NCBI RefSeq assembly: GCF_051148895.1
Contig: NZ_CP154625.1
Span: forward strand, 3,596,001 to 3,660,000
Direction: 5' to 3'
DNA length: 64,000 bases
Origin: Terrisporobacter vanillatitrophus
GTDB lineage: Bacteria; Bacillota; Clostridia; Peptostreptococcales; Peptostreptococcaceae
Both the position numbers and the translations under genes were made by a program. Positions 26,699 to 34,979 of the stretch are shown here, piece by piece (within the stretch, counting starts at the first letter, position 1; every line of letters begins with the position of its first letter). The notes under the pieces were generated by a model. It was not told the DNA's origin, ran no database searches, and worked only from the letters and a program-made list of their open reading frames with translations.

Positions 26699-27301
26699 TT
26701 ATCTTAAAGATTTACTCATTAAGTAACTTAATGATTTTTTAATAATATCCTCTGTATTTAATTTATCTTTTTTACATTTTTGTACAGCATCTTTCGATTC
26801 TTGTAAAGAATATCCTAATGCCACTAAAGCATCTACTGCTTCATCTTGAGAAACTGCTACTGGCTGATTAGTCAATAAAGTTGACTCAAATTCCACATTG
26901 TTTTTGTCTATTTTGTCCTTAAGCTCTAAGACTATTCTTTCTGCTGTTTTCTTGCCTACTCCTGGAGCTTTTGATAATTTTGCTATATCTTCACTTAATA
27001 TGTATGCTCCTATTTGTTTTGGTGAAGCAAAAGATAGTATTCCAAGCCCAACTTTAGGCCCTATTTTTGAAATAGATGTCAGCAGTTCAAACATCCTCAA
27101 TTCTTCTTTATCATAAAACCCACAAAGACTCATATCATCTTCTTTTACTATAAGCTTTGTGTAAATTTTACATTCATGTCCTAATTGTACCTTCATTATA
27201 GTATTTGCCGAAGCGCTAATTTTATATCCTATACCATTATTCTCAATTACAACATGATCTAAACTAATTTCTTCTATTATTCCCTTTATATAGCTATACA
27301 T
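26699..27301 (-). CDS. ruvA: Holliday junction-binding protein RuvA
   Basis: 200 residues: N-terminal OB domain, two HhH motifs (LTSISKIGPKVGLGILS and LSKAPGVGKKTAERIVLELKDK), and a C-terminal UBA-like domain III (DEAVDALVALGYS) that activates RuvB. The ATG at 27301 has AAGGAG. It is between ruvC and ruvB. Confidence 0.98.
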   Translation of the reverse strand: MYSYIKGIIEEISLDHVVIENNGIGYKISASANTIMKVQLGHECKIYTKLIVKEDDMSLCGFYDKEELRMFELLTSISKIGPKVGLGILSFASPKQIGAYILSEDIAKLSKAPGVGKKTAERIVLELKDKIDKNNVEFESTLLTNQPVAVSQDEAVDALVALGYSLQESKDAVQKCKKDKLNTEDIIKKSLSYLMSKSLR

Positions 27302-27311
27302 AATTTTCTCC

Positions 27312-27815
27312 TTATTTCATACCTATATTTTTTAATGTCTTTTCAAGTTTATTTGCATGAGCATGACATATTGCTACAGCTAGAGCGTCAGCAACATCAT
27401 CAGGCTTTGGTATCTCTTTCAAATTCAACATAGATGTAACCATTTGTTGGACCTGTGATTTTTCTGCTCTTCCATATCCCACTACACCTTGTTTAACTTG
27501 TAAAGGTGTATATTCATAAATCGGCTTATCATTATGGGCGCATCCTAGTAAGATTACGCCTCTTGCTTGCGCTACTGTAATTGCTGTTTTTACATTTTTG
27601 TTAAAGAATAATTCCTCTACCCCAACTTCATCTATATTATAATTTTTTATAAGAAGGTCTATACCTTTATAAATTCTCTCTAATCTTTTCGTTGTGTTCA
27701 TAGTTGATGGAGTTGTTATTGCACCATAATCAATAACTCTAAATTTATTATTTTTATATTCCATAATTCCATAACCTACTATGGCTATACCCGGATCTAT
27801 TCCTAATATTATCAT
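27312..27815 (-). CDS. ruvC: Holliday junction resolvase RuvC
   Basis: 167 residues from the ATG at 27815 with CAGGAGG; an in-frame TTG at 27824 is too close to that site. Four acidic catalytic residues are visible: Asp7 in GIDPG, Glu in VEELFF, and the Asp pair in DDVADALAVAICH. Operon with ruvA and ruvB. Confidence 0.97.
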   Translation of the reverse strand: MIILGIDPGIAIVGYGIMEYKNNKFRVIDYGAITTPSTMNTTKRLERIYKGIDLLIKNYNIDEVGVEELFFNKNVKTAITVAQARGVILLGCAHNDKPIYEYTPLQVKQGVVGYGRAEKSQVQQMVTSMLNLKEIPKPDDVADALAVAICHAHANKLEKTLKNIGMK

Positions 27816-27960
27816 AAAACTCAAGACCTCCTGTTAAGTTTTATACAAAACTTATGTTCTTTAATATTATACCATAGGATTGCAAAATTAGAGTAATGTG
27901 ATGCATTATAAAAATTCACTTCCACCTTTCATATAAATCAAAATATTTTATAGATTTATA

Positions 27961-28009
27961 AAAAATAAAACACCCTTATATAAAATTTCATATAAGGATG
28001 TTTTATTTT
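27961..28009 (-). terminator. Terminator after the BofC-like gene
   Basis: Long stem AATAAAACA(C/T)CCTTATAT paired with its complement (arms 27961-27981 and 27990-28009) with a T-run on the minus strand, isolating it from ruvC. Confidence 0.85.
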
Positions 28010-28030
28010 TTTATGAAAATGTATTAAGGA

Positions 28031-28612
28031 TTAGCTTTCAAAATTTTCCAATCTTGTATATGCCTCATCTTCACTATTTACTAGTATTCCTGATGATAAT
28101 TCATCTTGCACAGATTTTGGAAGAGAGTCAACTTCTATGTTTGTTTTTTCTAGCTCAGTTTTTGATCCATCTTTATCATATTTATATACATGTACAAATC
28201 CATCTTTTTCTTCTATAGCGTATTTATTTGCTTTTGAAGGTTCTTTAGCCTGTGAATTACATAAGATAATTTCATATTGATTCATACTTGCTATTTCTTT
28301 ATTTGGATATTTATCTTTGAAATAAGACACTATTTCTTCTTTACTTTTATTTAATAAGTCCTTTGGTATAGTTCCAATCATTTTGGGACTCTCATAAGTA
28401 CCACTACTTGTTATTTGGCCCTGTACCCAGATTTCACAATCTGAATTAAGACTAAAAACTTCTTTAGATTCTTTTTTTGCTTGAAGAGCTTGTCTAGTTT
28501 GATGAGTGTCTCTAACTTGTACACCTATACCTATTCCACATGATAAAACAATTACTCCTAATAATACTAACATTGGCACTTTCCAAGAAAATTCTTTTTT
28601 CTTTTCGAACAT
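28031..28612 (-). CDS. BofC-like membrane-anchored protein
   Basis: 193 residues with one N-terminal transmembrane anchor (about 13-32, no cleavage site seen) and an extracytoplasmic remainder. The C-terminal 70 residues (EEKDGFVHVYKYD ... LPKSVQDELSSGILVNSEDEAYTRLENFES) resemble the BofC C-terminal domain. In Bacillus, bofC also sits just before ruvA and its product restrains the SpoIVB protease during sigma-K checkpoint signalling. The SpoIVB gene in this window is 30 kb away. The call rests on synteny and the tail pattern, so it is moderate. Confidence 0.6.
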   Translation of the reverse strand: MFEKKKEFSWKVPMLVLLGVIVLSCGIGIGVQVRDTHQTRQALQAKKESKEVFSLNSDCEIWVQGQITSSGTYESPKMIGTIPKDLLNKSKEEIVSYFKDKYPNKEIASMNQYEIILCNSQAKEPSKANKYAIEEKDGFVHVYKYDKDGSKTELEKTNIEVDSLPKSVQDELSSGILVNSEDEAYTRLENFES

Positions 28613-28769
28613 AAAATAACCTCCTTACTTACGTTATTTTTTTATGATATATTTCCTTCACATTTTAGAAAAAAATAGTAACTTTTATTAAAGTATTTTT
28701 GTCTCATTTGCCTAGTTTTATACATATTATAAAGTAATATTTTATTTTCAATATATGGAGGTGATTTTA

Positions 28770-29081
28770 TTGAGTGAAAATATTAAAAATTTGGTTGATA
28801 GATTAGACTTTATAGAGTTTAAACAAAATATAATTTTTTTAAAACCTCCCCAACATAGTACGCAGCTTTTCTATGACCTTACATTGGAAGACTTTTTAAA
28901 AATCAGAAATTTTACTAAAGAATATTCATTAAAGATAGAAAACAACGAACTTGTTTCATTGAGTGATTTTGAAAAGAAATTGATTTATATTTGGCAACCG
29001 GCAAAGTCTTATCCATTATCAGCCTCTTTAATTGCTAGGGTGTTAATGGGTAAAAACTTATATGCTAGATTAATATCTTAA
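28770..29081 (+). CDS. Hypothetical 103-residue protein
   Basis: I set the start at TTG 28770 because GGAGGTGA is at 28757-28764, 6 bases before it; the ATG at 28755 is too early for that site. The protein is soluble, mixed alpha/beta, and charged, with no cysteine. The segment WQPAKSYPLSASLIARVLM is the most distinctive part. I do not recognise a family. It stands alone, divergent from the BofC-like gene. Confidence 0.6.
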   Translation: MSENIKNLVDRLDFIEFKQNIIFLKPPQHSTQLFYDLTLEDFLKIRNFTKEYSLKIENNELVSLSDFEKKLIYIWQPAKSYPLSASLIARVLMGKNLYARLIS

Positions 29082-29264
29082 ATATTTTGCTTAATTTTAT
29101 AAGTATAATTTTTAAAGCCATCTCTTAATCTAAGTCTTGGCTTTTATTTCTATAAAAATAAAAAGTATACAATGTAAATTATTCAAATTTAACTTTTTGT
29201 CATTATATTTTTTGTAAATTTAGTCCATACTAATTATTGATTAATTAAAAAGGAGGTTTTTATT

Positions 29265-29588
29265 ATGACATTAGTAGGTTGTAATGTTAATAATTGCGCA
29301 CACAATACCAATAGTACTTGTTACGCAAATAAAATATCCGTAAATGGCAAAAAAGCAAGAACTAGTAATAACACTTGTTGTAGCTCTTTCGTAAACCAAT
29401 CTGGTTATAGTGATTTTAGTAATAGTGCCTTAGACAACACACAATGCAGTTCTCTAAGTTGTAACGTAAAAACATGCGTACATAATGCAGGTAGTATTTG
29501 TGCATTAAGAAATTTATCTATAACATCTAACGCTGATAGCGCAAACGCTTCATCACAAACATACTGTGGAAGCTTCAGATGCAAGTAA
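29265..29588 (+). CDS. Protein with two DUF1540 units
   Basis: 107 residues made of two copies of the DUF1540 pattern: CNVNNCAHNTNSTCYANKISV ending CCSSF, and CNVKTCVHNAGSICALRNLSI ending CGSF. Each unit holds four or five cysteines that could bind a metal. The family is common in spore formers; its function is not known. Very strong AAAGGAGG site, and a perfect terminator follows. Confidence 0.85.
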   Translation: MTLVGCNVNNCAHNTNSTCYANKISVNGKKARTSNNTCCSSFVNQSGYSDFSNSALDNTQCSSLSCNVKTCVHNAGSICALRNLSITSNADSANASSQTYCGSFRCK

Positions 29589-29607
29589 TTACAATAATCT
29601 TTACATA

Positions 29608-29639
29608 AAAAAGATTGGAACCTAAGTTCCAATCTTTTT
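29608..29639. terminator. Bidirectional terminator
   Basis: Perfect 14-bp stem AAAAAGATTGGAAC/GTTCCAATCTTTTT with loop CTAA, between the DUF1540 gene and the convergent gene. Confidence 0.9.
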
Positions 29640-30108
29640 AATCTTCCAACAAATCTTTATATAAATCTTTGTCTTCTCTATTTAAATATACGTATCTAGT
29701 AACTATTTTTTCTTCATCATCATATTTATCTAATACTTTTATAGTGTGGTCATCTGTTGCTACAGTAACAATCTCATTTTCATGTTCATCAAACATATTA
29801 TTGATAACTTGCCTAAGCTCTCTCATACTACCATCAAATAATTCTACAGAGTCAATATTTACATATTGTTCTTGTATGCCACCTTCAAATGTAGTCATTA
29901 AAAAATATACTTTTTTACAGTGATTACAAGATGCTATTATTTTTTCTTCCCTTAGTATGTATGCTCCTGTTATACCTTCTTCCGGCTTAATTCTAAGCTC
30001 CGATTCACTAACTTCTTTAAATAAAACTTTTAACTTTTCTTCTTCCTTACAATCGCATATTTTTCTTTTTAAATCTACTTGTGTTAAATACTTTGTAACA
30101 GTAACCAT
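29638..30108 (-). CDS. Hypothetical Cys-motif protein (paralog A)
   Basis: 156 residues. The N-terminus KYLTQVDLKRKICDCKEEEKLKVL is clearly related to the next gene upstream (KYIYNDDLDKKICKCSECKKYRIL). A second pair, CNHCKKVYF, aligns with CSKCGSTYRF there. CxC plus CxxC suggests a small zinc-binding domain. The rest is acidic with no known motif. Good ATAGGAG site. I do not recognise a family. Confidence 0.65.
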   Translation of the reverse strand: MVTVTKYLTQVDLKRKICDCKEEEKLKVLFKEVSESELRIKPEEGITGAYILREEKIIASCNHCKKVYFLMTTFEGGIQEQYVNIDSVELFDGSMRELRQVINNMFDEHENEIVTVATDDHTIKVLDKYDDEEKIVTRYVYLNREDKDLYKDLLED

Positions 30109-30138
30109 ATTTATTATCTCCTATACTTTTATTCAGAA

Positions 30139-30165
30139 AAATAAAGGCGTTAAGCCTTTATTAAT
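30139..30165 (-). terminator. Terminator between the two paralogs
   Basis: Stem AATAAAGGC/GCCTTTATT (about 30139-30148 with 30154-30162), followed on the minus strand by TTTTTC. Confidence 0.7.
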
Positions 30166-30192
30166 AACTTTATCTACATATACAAGGCACTA

Positions 30193-30603
30193 CTACTTTT
30201 CCATAAATACATACTCTGATGTTTTTAAATCTCCGTCTCTGTCATCTTTAATTAGCTTTGTTAAAAAATTTTCTGATTTTATGATTGATACAACGTCATA
30301 AGAATTATAGTTTTTTGTTATATTTTCTTTTATTTGAGGATATTTTTCTTCTATAAAGTTTACTCTTCCTACTTCGTAGTTATCTCCATTTATATTTGAT
30401 AAATGTTTTAAATTAAATCTATATGTACTTCCACATTTAGAACAAACAGCTATAATATCACTGTTAATTTCTTTAGTAGATTCCTTCTTATTTTCAATCA
30501 TATTTGAATGACAATATAATATTCTATATTTTTTACATTCTGAACATTTACATATCTTCTTATCTAAATCATCATTATAAATATATTTTGGCGTGTATAA
30601 CAT
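30193..30603 (-). CDS. Hypothetical Cys-motif protein (paralog B)
   Basis: 136 residues. Cysteines occur as CKCSEC near residue 18 and CSKCG near residue 54, likely one zinc-binding module, followed by a charged C-terminal part. Homologous at its N-terminus to the gene at 29638-30108 and probably a diverged tandem duplicate. AAAGGGG ribosome site. Function unknown. Confidence 0.65.
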   Translation of the reverse strand: MLYTPKYIYNDDLDKKICKCSECKKYRILYCHSNMIENKKESTKEINSDIIAVCSKCGSTYRFNLKHLSNINGDNYEVGRVNFIEEKYPQIKENITKNYNSYDVVSIIKSENFLTKLIKDDRDGDLKTSEYVFMEK

Positions 30604-30678
30604 ACGTTTTACCCCTTTCTATTTCCATGATTTTATTTTTATTCTCAACCTATGTATATGTAGTTCTTTATTAGATGT

Positions 30679-30787
30679 AAAAAATTCACTTCACTTGAGC
30701 GACGTGTAGGCAAAACACTTTATGTGGCCAAGGACATATCTTTGCTACTGCTTCAGACAACTCTGTCGCTCAAAATTTAATTTTTTT
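30679..30787. repeat. Structured foldback element in an intergenic gap
   Basis: The 30604-30922 gap has no gene but holds a nested inverted repeat: outer AAAAAATT (30679-30686) with AATTTTTT (30779-30786), then TTGAGCGAC (30695-30703) with GTCGCTCAA (30765-30773), and an inner stem around GTAGGCAAA and TTTGCTAC. It could be a small RNA, a mobile palindromic unit or a relic. GC content is higher than its surroundings. Confidence 0.5.
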
Positions 30788-30871
30788 ATGTCATTTCCTC
30801 TTTATACTATTGTATCATCATCTTATTATATTTTAGGAATATTTTGTAATTTTTTTATTGTTTTTATTCAC

Positions 30872-30905
30872 AAAAAAAGCTAGATATTTTCCATATCTAA
30901 CTTTT
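30872..30905 (-). terminator. Terminator after the RING-like gene
   Basis: Stem TAGATAT/ATATCTA extended by CTTTT/AAAAG with one mismatch, followed by seven T on the minus strand. Confidence 0.85.
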
Positions 30906-30922
30906 ACATTATAAATTCATTA

Positions 30923-31111
30923 CTATTTACTTTTATCATTATCAACTTCCTCTTTTTGGGTTTTATTATGGCAATATATACACTCTTCCTTTACTTCTTG
31001 CCAACATATCTTGTGATAAATATTATTACAATTTTCACATACAGTTAAATCCTCTTCACTCATTATTTTGCCACCACAAACACAACATCGATTATTTGGA
31101 ATCTCTTTCAT
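30923..31111 (-). CDS. Prokaryotic RING-finger-like small protein
   Basis: 62 residues with the cross-brace zinc pattern CxxC (CCVCGG) - CxxC (CENC) - H-x2-C (YHKIC) - CxxC (CIYC). This is the order of the Prok-RING/PHD-like families. In eukaryotes the fold recruits ubiquitin enzymes; in bacteria the role is unclear. The C-terminus is short and charged. No partner gene is adjacent. Start ATG with AAAGGTGGG. Confidence 0.7.
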   Translation of the reverse strand: MKEIPNNRCCVCGGKIMSEEDLTVCENCNNIYHKICWQEVKEECIYCHNKTQKEEVDNDKSK

Positions 31112-31188
31112 ATAATCCCACCTTTCCTAATTAAATTATAATATTATTATTAAATATATATTAATATTTCTTTTATTTTAAACATAAA

Positions 31189-31227
31189 AATATACCTTAG
31201 ATTAAAAATTATAGTCTAAGGTATATT
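31189..31227 (-). terminator. Terminator after the MerR-like gene
   Basis: 13-bp stem AATATACCTTAGA/TCTAAGGTATATT (31189-31201 with 31215-31227). Confidence 0.75.
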
Positions 31228-31260
31228 AGTTTATAGAAGTATTATAAAAATCTATCTATT

Positions 31261-32535
31261 TTAATTTTCAATTATTCTTAAAAATCTATCTACATATCTT
31301 TTATCTAAATCACATAACTTATAATTTTCTTTAGATGCTATTTTTTGAGCTTTACTTTTATCTAATGCTAACTTATCAAATATTTCTAGTTCTAAATATG
31401 TATCATCAAAATCACTTGTGGCTTGGTAAAGATCTATTGTTTTCTTATTTTTTAAGGTTATGTTATAATAGAAATCACCCTTATTACCATATAGCAATTT
31501 TCTTTTCCCTAAAAAACCAGTATTAATATCAGTAATATCCTCATATGTATACTCTACGCCTATAGGATTATAAAAATTATAGTCTATGATTTTATCTTTA
31601 GTTATAACAGTTATACCTGTAACACACATATATAATAAAACCAAATTTAACACTATAACTTTAACAACATTTCTTTTCATAAAACTTAATAGATTGTATG
31701 CCCATTCATGTTCATCTGAATTTGCTTTTCTTATTTTGTACAAAATAGCAATTATCATAATAAGTACTTCTATTTCAAATAAAAATATTGCATAACTATA
31801 TGGAGGTTTAAATGCATACATCAGGTAATTATTTGGAACGAATATTTTAAACTGCAACCAATCAATACCTACAAATATTAATATAGTTAAAACTAGTGCT
31901 AAAATAATACCTACTATATATCTGAATGTTCCACTTATTTTTTTGTCTTTTTGCTGTAAATAAGATCTCCAAATTAACGTAAGTATTATGGTTGATATTA
32001 TTGATAAACTACCTTTAAGTCCAATTGAACTATAATTTTTTTCTGTAATATCCAGATAAAACCACAGTATTGGTCCCATTAAGCTTATTGTAATTAATAG
32101 TTGAAAAATTAAACTACGTTGTCCAATCTTATCTAAGTCAGATATAAGTTCTGCATATACCCCCTTCTCTATACATTCAATATCTTTTAAATATTCATTT
32201 AAATTTATGTCCTTCTTTTTATTTATATTTTTCAATATATCATTAATAATATCTTTCTTACCTTCTGTATTAATTTTATTATTTTCCAACTCTTTTATTT
32301 TTTCTTCCAATATACATTTTAGAGATACTTTTTCATTCTTAAGTTCCTTTATTTTAGAAATTGGAATATCTAATTTTAATAATAGTTTTATATATTTTAA
32401 CTGTTCAATATTTTCTTCATCATAGTCCCTATCTGAATTAGAGTCTCTTTTTATAAAAATTAATCCTTCATTCTCATAAAAATAAATTGTATCTTCTGAT
32501 AAACCTGTGGCTAACTCCACCTCTTTAATTTCCAT
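31261..32535 (-). CDS. Membrane-anchored MerR-family regulator
   Basis: 424 residues from the ATG at 32535, chosen because AAGGGGAG precedes it; the frame is open 36 codons further. Residues 1-70 are a MerR winged helix (MEIKEVELATGLSEDTIYFYENEGLI ... RDYDEENIEQLKYIKLL), followed by a coiled coil, then about six hydrophobic helices (roughly residues 145-330) and a final 90-residue polar domain. DNA-binding domain plus membrane domain suggests direct signal reading at the membrane. No effector gene is adjacent, so the target is unknown. Confidence 0.75.
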   Translation of the reverse strand: MEIKEVELATGLSEDTIYFYENEGLIFIKRDSNSDRDYDEENIEQLKYIKLLLKLDIPISKIKELKNEKVSLKCILEEKIKELENNKINTEGKKDIINDILKNINKKKDINLNEYLKDIECIEKGVYAELISDLDKIGQRSLIFQLLITISLMGPILWFYLDITEKNYSSIGLKGSLSIISTIILTLIWRSYLQQKDKKISGTFRYIVGIILALVLTILIFVGIDWLQFKIFVPNNYLMYAFKPPYSYAIFLFEIEVLIMIIAILYKIRKANSDEHEWAYNLLSFMKRNVVKVIVLNLVLLYMCVTGITVITKDKIIDYNFYNPIGVEYTYEDITDINTGFLGKRKLLYGNKGDFYYNITLKNKKTIDLYQATSDFDDTYLELEIFDKLALDKSKAQKIASKENYKLCDLDKRYVDRFLRIIEN

Positions 32536-32689
32536 ATCTTCTCCCCTTAAACATTTTATTGGATATATTTGTATAAATATATTGTTTCTATTAAGATACC
32601 AGCTATTTTTATAAATTTCAATTATATAAATAAAAATATCCAATATAGGTTCTTATCCTAATCTCATAGATGTATTCTTTGTAAGTATA

Positions 32690-32749
32690 AAAAAACACCT
32701 CTAATCATTTGTATGAATTACAACATACATTATAATTAGAAGTGTTTTT
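32690..32749 (-). terminator. Former terminator of yebC
   Basis: Stem AAAAACAC-TCTAAT paired with ATTAGA-GTGTTTTT (about 32690-32705 with 32735-32749), long loop, T-run on the minus strand. It follows the displaced 3' end of yebC at 32796, so it was probably the native yebC terminator before insertion. Confidence 0.7.
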
Positions 32750-32795
32750 ATTTTTCTTAAACACTCAATGGTATTATATTATATTTTGTTTATTA

Positions 32796-32846
32796 CTACT
32801 CTTGTTCCCAGTTATGGAATACATTTTGTACATCGTCATCATCTTT
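32796..32846 (-). pseudogene. Displaced original 3' end of yebC
   Basis: Reads KDDDDVQNVFHNWEQE-stop on the minus strand. It matches the end of the intact YebC (EDDDDVQNVFHNWEITE) except for the last residues. This is the pre-insertion terminus, separated from its gene by the 13.9-kb element. Confidence 0.8.
32805..32834. repeat. attL: Left attachment site (30-bp direct repeat)
   Basis: A 30-bp sequence beginning TTCCCAGTTATGGAATACAT is identical to 46707-46736 inside yebC. The flanking bases differ, so 30 bp is the exact shared core. It encodes DVQNVFHNWE on the minus strand. Confidence 0.9.
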
Positions 32847-33054
32847 GGACTTTAACACTGCAAATCTATTGGAATTTCAACATTCTATTGATTATAACTT
32901 CCTATTTTTATAGAAACGTATATCGTAATTAAAATTATAATATAAACCTTAATTACTATTATATATAACATTATAAGCTAGTCCAATTCTGATTACAAGT
33001 AGAAATACACCACAAAACAAATCTTTTAAATACTTAATTTTATGTTATAGTTCA

Positions 33055-33681
33055 TTATGCTATATCCAATAAATCTTCAATTGCGCCTGTAAAATCTTGT
33101 TCATCATAATTTTTAAGTACATCTATAACCCTTTGGTCTACTTTGCCTTTATATTTCTCTGCAAGTTCTCTAGCATAATCATTTCTTGATATCACATAAG
33201 CCATTCTACAATCATGTATATTATTAAAATATTTAAAATACTTTTTACCGTCAATATATAATATTGCCTGATACATTTTATCTCTTTTATTATAAGCAAC
33301 CCCTGTTGGAAGTTTTCCTTTATTTCTCTGTAATTGTGTAAGAAAACTATTTAACGCACTCGGTATAAATACACAATTTTCTTCAGAGTATATCTTATTA
33401 CCTCTATTTATAAAATCCTTATCAAGTTGATAGTACATTCCTTTGTCATCAACCATATTAAACCCGTACATACTATTAATATCCTCTGCAAAGTTTTGGA
33501 AGTTTCTCCACCTTTCACAAACTACAATTTCTTTATATGTCGGTTTTTCATTATGATAATCTTTATCATAGGCTCTACCGAGCATATTCCACCATAAATT
33601 GTATTCTCTTGTCATCTCTCCATTAACTGTACTCTTATACTTGCCTTTCTCATAAACTCCATTACCTTTTACTAATTTCAT
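33055..33681 (-). CDS. Phage AP2-like DNA-binding protein
   Basis: 208 residues from the second in-frame ATG (33681), whose distance from AAGGAG is better than that of the ATG at 33687. The N-terminal half (REYNLWWNMLGRAY ... YKEIVVCERWRNFQNFAEDI ... LDKDFINRGNKIYSEENCVFIP) is typical of a phage family often annotated as HNH/AP2 proteins. The segment GVAYNKRDKMYQAILYIDGKKYFKYFNN resembles an AP2 three-strand DNA-binding domain. I do not see a complete HNH triad. Last gene of the element before attL. Confidence 0.65.
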   Translation of the reverse strand: MKLVKGNGVYEKGKYKSTVNGEMTREYNLWWNMLGRAYDKDYHNEKPTYKEIVVCERWRNFQNFAEDINSMYGFNMVDDKGMYYQLDKDFINRGNKIYSEENCVFIPSALNSFLTQLQRNKGKLPTGVAYNKRDKMYQAILYIDGKKYFKYFNNIHDCRMAYVISRNDYARELAEKYKGKVDQRVIDVLKNYDEQDFTGAIEDLLDIA

Positions 33682-33733
33682 ATCCATAACTCCTTTTTAC
33701 TATATAAATAAAAAATCAGTTGTCATGGTAAAA

Positions 33734-34501
33734 TCATTTTATCTCTTTTATAATATCCACTACTCTATCCTTAACTTTTTCAAGAGCCACATCTCTACCA
33801 TAAACAGTAGATAGATACGGTATTTCAATTAGCCTAATATTATTTTGTTTACAGTATTTCCTTTTCAACTTATCATGTTCAAGTGTATCACCTTCAAAAT
33901 AATCAACTGTATATTCCTCATAATGTTCTTCTCCCTGTACCTCTATTAATGTATCTATACATGGTATATAAAAATCAAATCTAAGGACATTACCACCTAA
34001 ACCTTTTAAATCTGAATATGACTTTTCTCTAAAATATTTAATACTATGTTCATCTAGTAAATCTCTTACTAAACTTTCACCATAACTTCTATTATTACAA
34101 TAAGGACATCTCTCACCCTTTTTAAATAACATAGGTAAAGTAGTAAATTCATGTCCTTTTGGACATCTAAGTATAACTTCCCAAGTAGAATATTTATACT
34201 CACTTATAAGTTCATACCCTTCTTTATTCATTACTTCCATAAATTGTTCTTTAGCCTGTATCGGACACATACCCTTACACCTTATACAACCTCTACCTTT
34301 TCTAAAACGAGATGGATATGTATAAATCTCATGCCCTTTGTCGCATATTACTTTTACTTTTTCATTGCTACCTTTATATTCTTCAATTAACGTAAAATCT
34401 CTTTTTATCAGTTTATCTATGAAATCATTAAAGGCATTAGCAGATTTTAATTGAACTTTATTTAATCCTTCTGTACTTCTCTTTATCATAAATTTATTCA
34501 T
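33734..34501 (-). CDS. Zinc-ribbon and Vsr-like nuclease domain protein
   Basis: 255 residues (ATG at 34501 with TTAGGAG). Two treble-clef-type segments occur: CDKGHEIYTYPSRFRKGRGCIRC and CPKGHEFTTLPMLFKKGERCPYC. The C-terminal half has a PD-(D/E)xK/Vsr pattern: GESLVRDLLDEH, then RFDFYIP and LIEVQGEEHY, i.e. E, D and ExQ. This layout is known in phage and island nucleases. Possible roles are homing, helper interference or DNA repair; the sequence does not decide. Confidence 0.7.
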   Translation of the reverse strand: MNKFMIKRSTEGLNKVQLKSANAFNDFIDKLIKRDFTLIEEYKGSNEKVKVICDKGHEIYTYPSRFRKGRGCIRCKGMCPIQAKEQFMEVMNKEGYELISEYKYSTWEVILRCPKGHEFTTLPMLFKKGERCPYCNNRSYGESLVRDLLDEHSIKYFREKSYSDLKGLGGNVLRFDFYIPCIDTLIEVQGEEHYEEYTVDYFEGDTLEHDKLKRKYCKQNNIRLIEIPYLSTVYGRDVALEKVKDRVVDIIKEIK

Positions 34502-34642
34502 AACCAACTCCTAAATTATTCATTTTATTTCTATATTTCTTCTTTAATATATATACTTCCTTGAAAGAATAAAAAAATAGCTAGAACATAATTCTGCTCT
34601 AGCCACATAAAAGTAAAAAAAATATTTACTTTAATAATTTAC

Positions 34643-34969
34643 CTATTTAAATAATCGACATAACTCTTTATTTTGAACTATGTCTTTGAAACTATCTATT
34701 CTAATATCCAATAAAGGACATATTCCACCGTTACCATTGCAATTGTACCAGTTGAAACAATTACATAATTCTAAACTCTGTTTTACTAATTCAAAGTTTT
34801 TACTTTTAATACCAACTTGAATATTTTTCTTACAATAACCTTCAACTTCAATATCTTCCATAACTATATCTATTGGAGATTTTAATAATTGCTCTTGGTT
34901 TTCTTTTGCACTAATTATCTGTTTCATGTTGGCTCTTTTATGAATTTTTCTTTTAAGATATTTACTCAT
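34643..34969 (-). CDS. Hypothetical element protein with a Cys-rich centre
   Basis: 108 residues. Lys-rich N-terminus, then a segment with cysteines CNCFNWYNCNGNGGICPLL, which could bind a metal. No known family. It begins 10 bases after terS on the same strand, with AGAGGTGA before the ATG, so it is co-transcribed and may help packaging. Confidence 0.55.
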   Translation of the reverse strand: MSKYLKRKIHKRANMKQIISAKENQEQLLKSPIDIVMEDIEVEGYCKKNIQVGIKSKNFELVKQSLELCNCFNWYNCNGNGGICPLLDIRIDSFKDIVQNKELCRLFK

Positions 34970-34979
34970 AATATCACCT

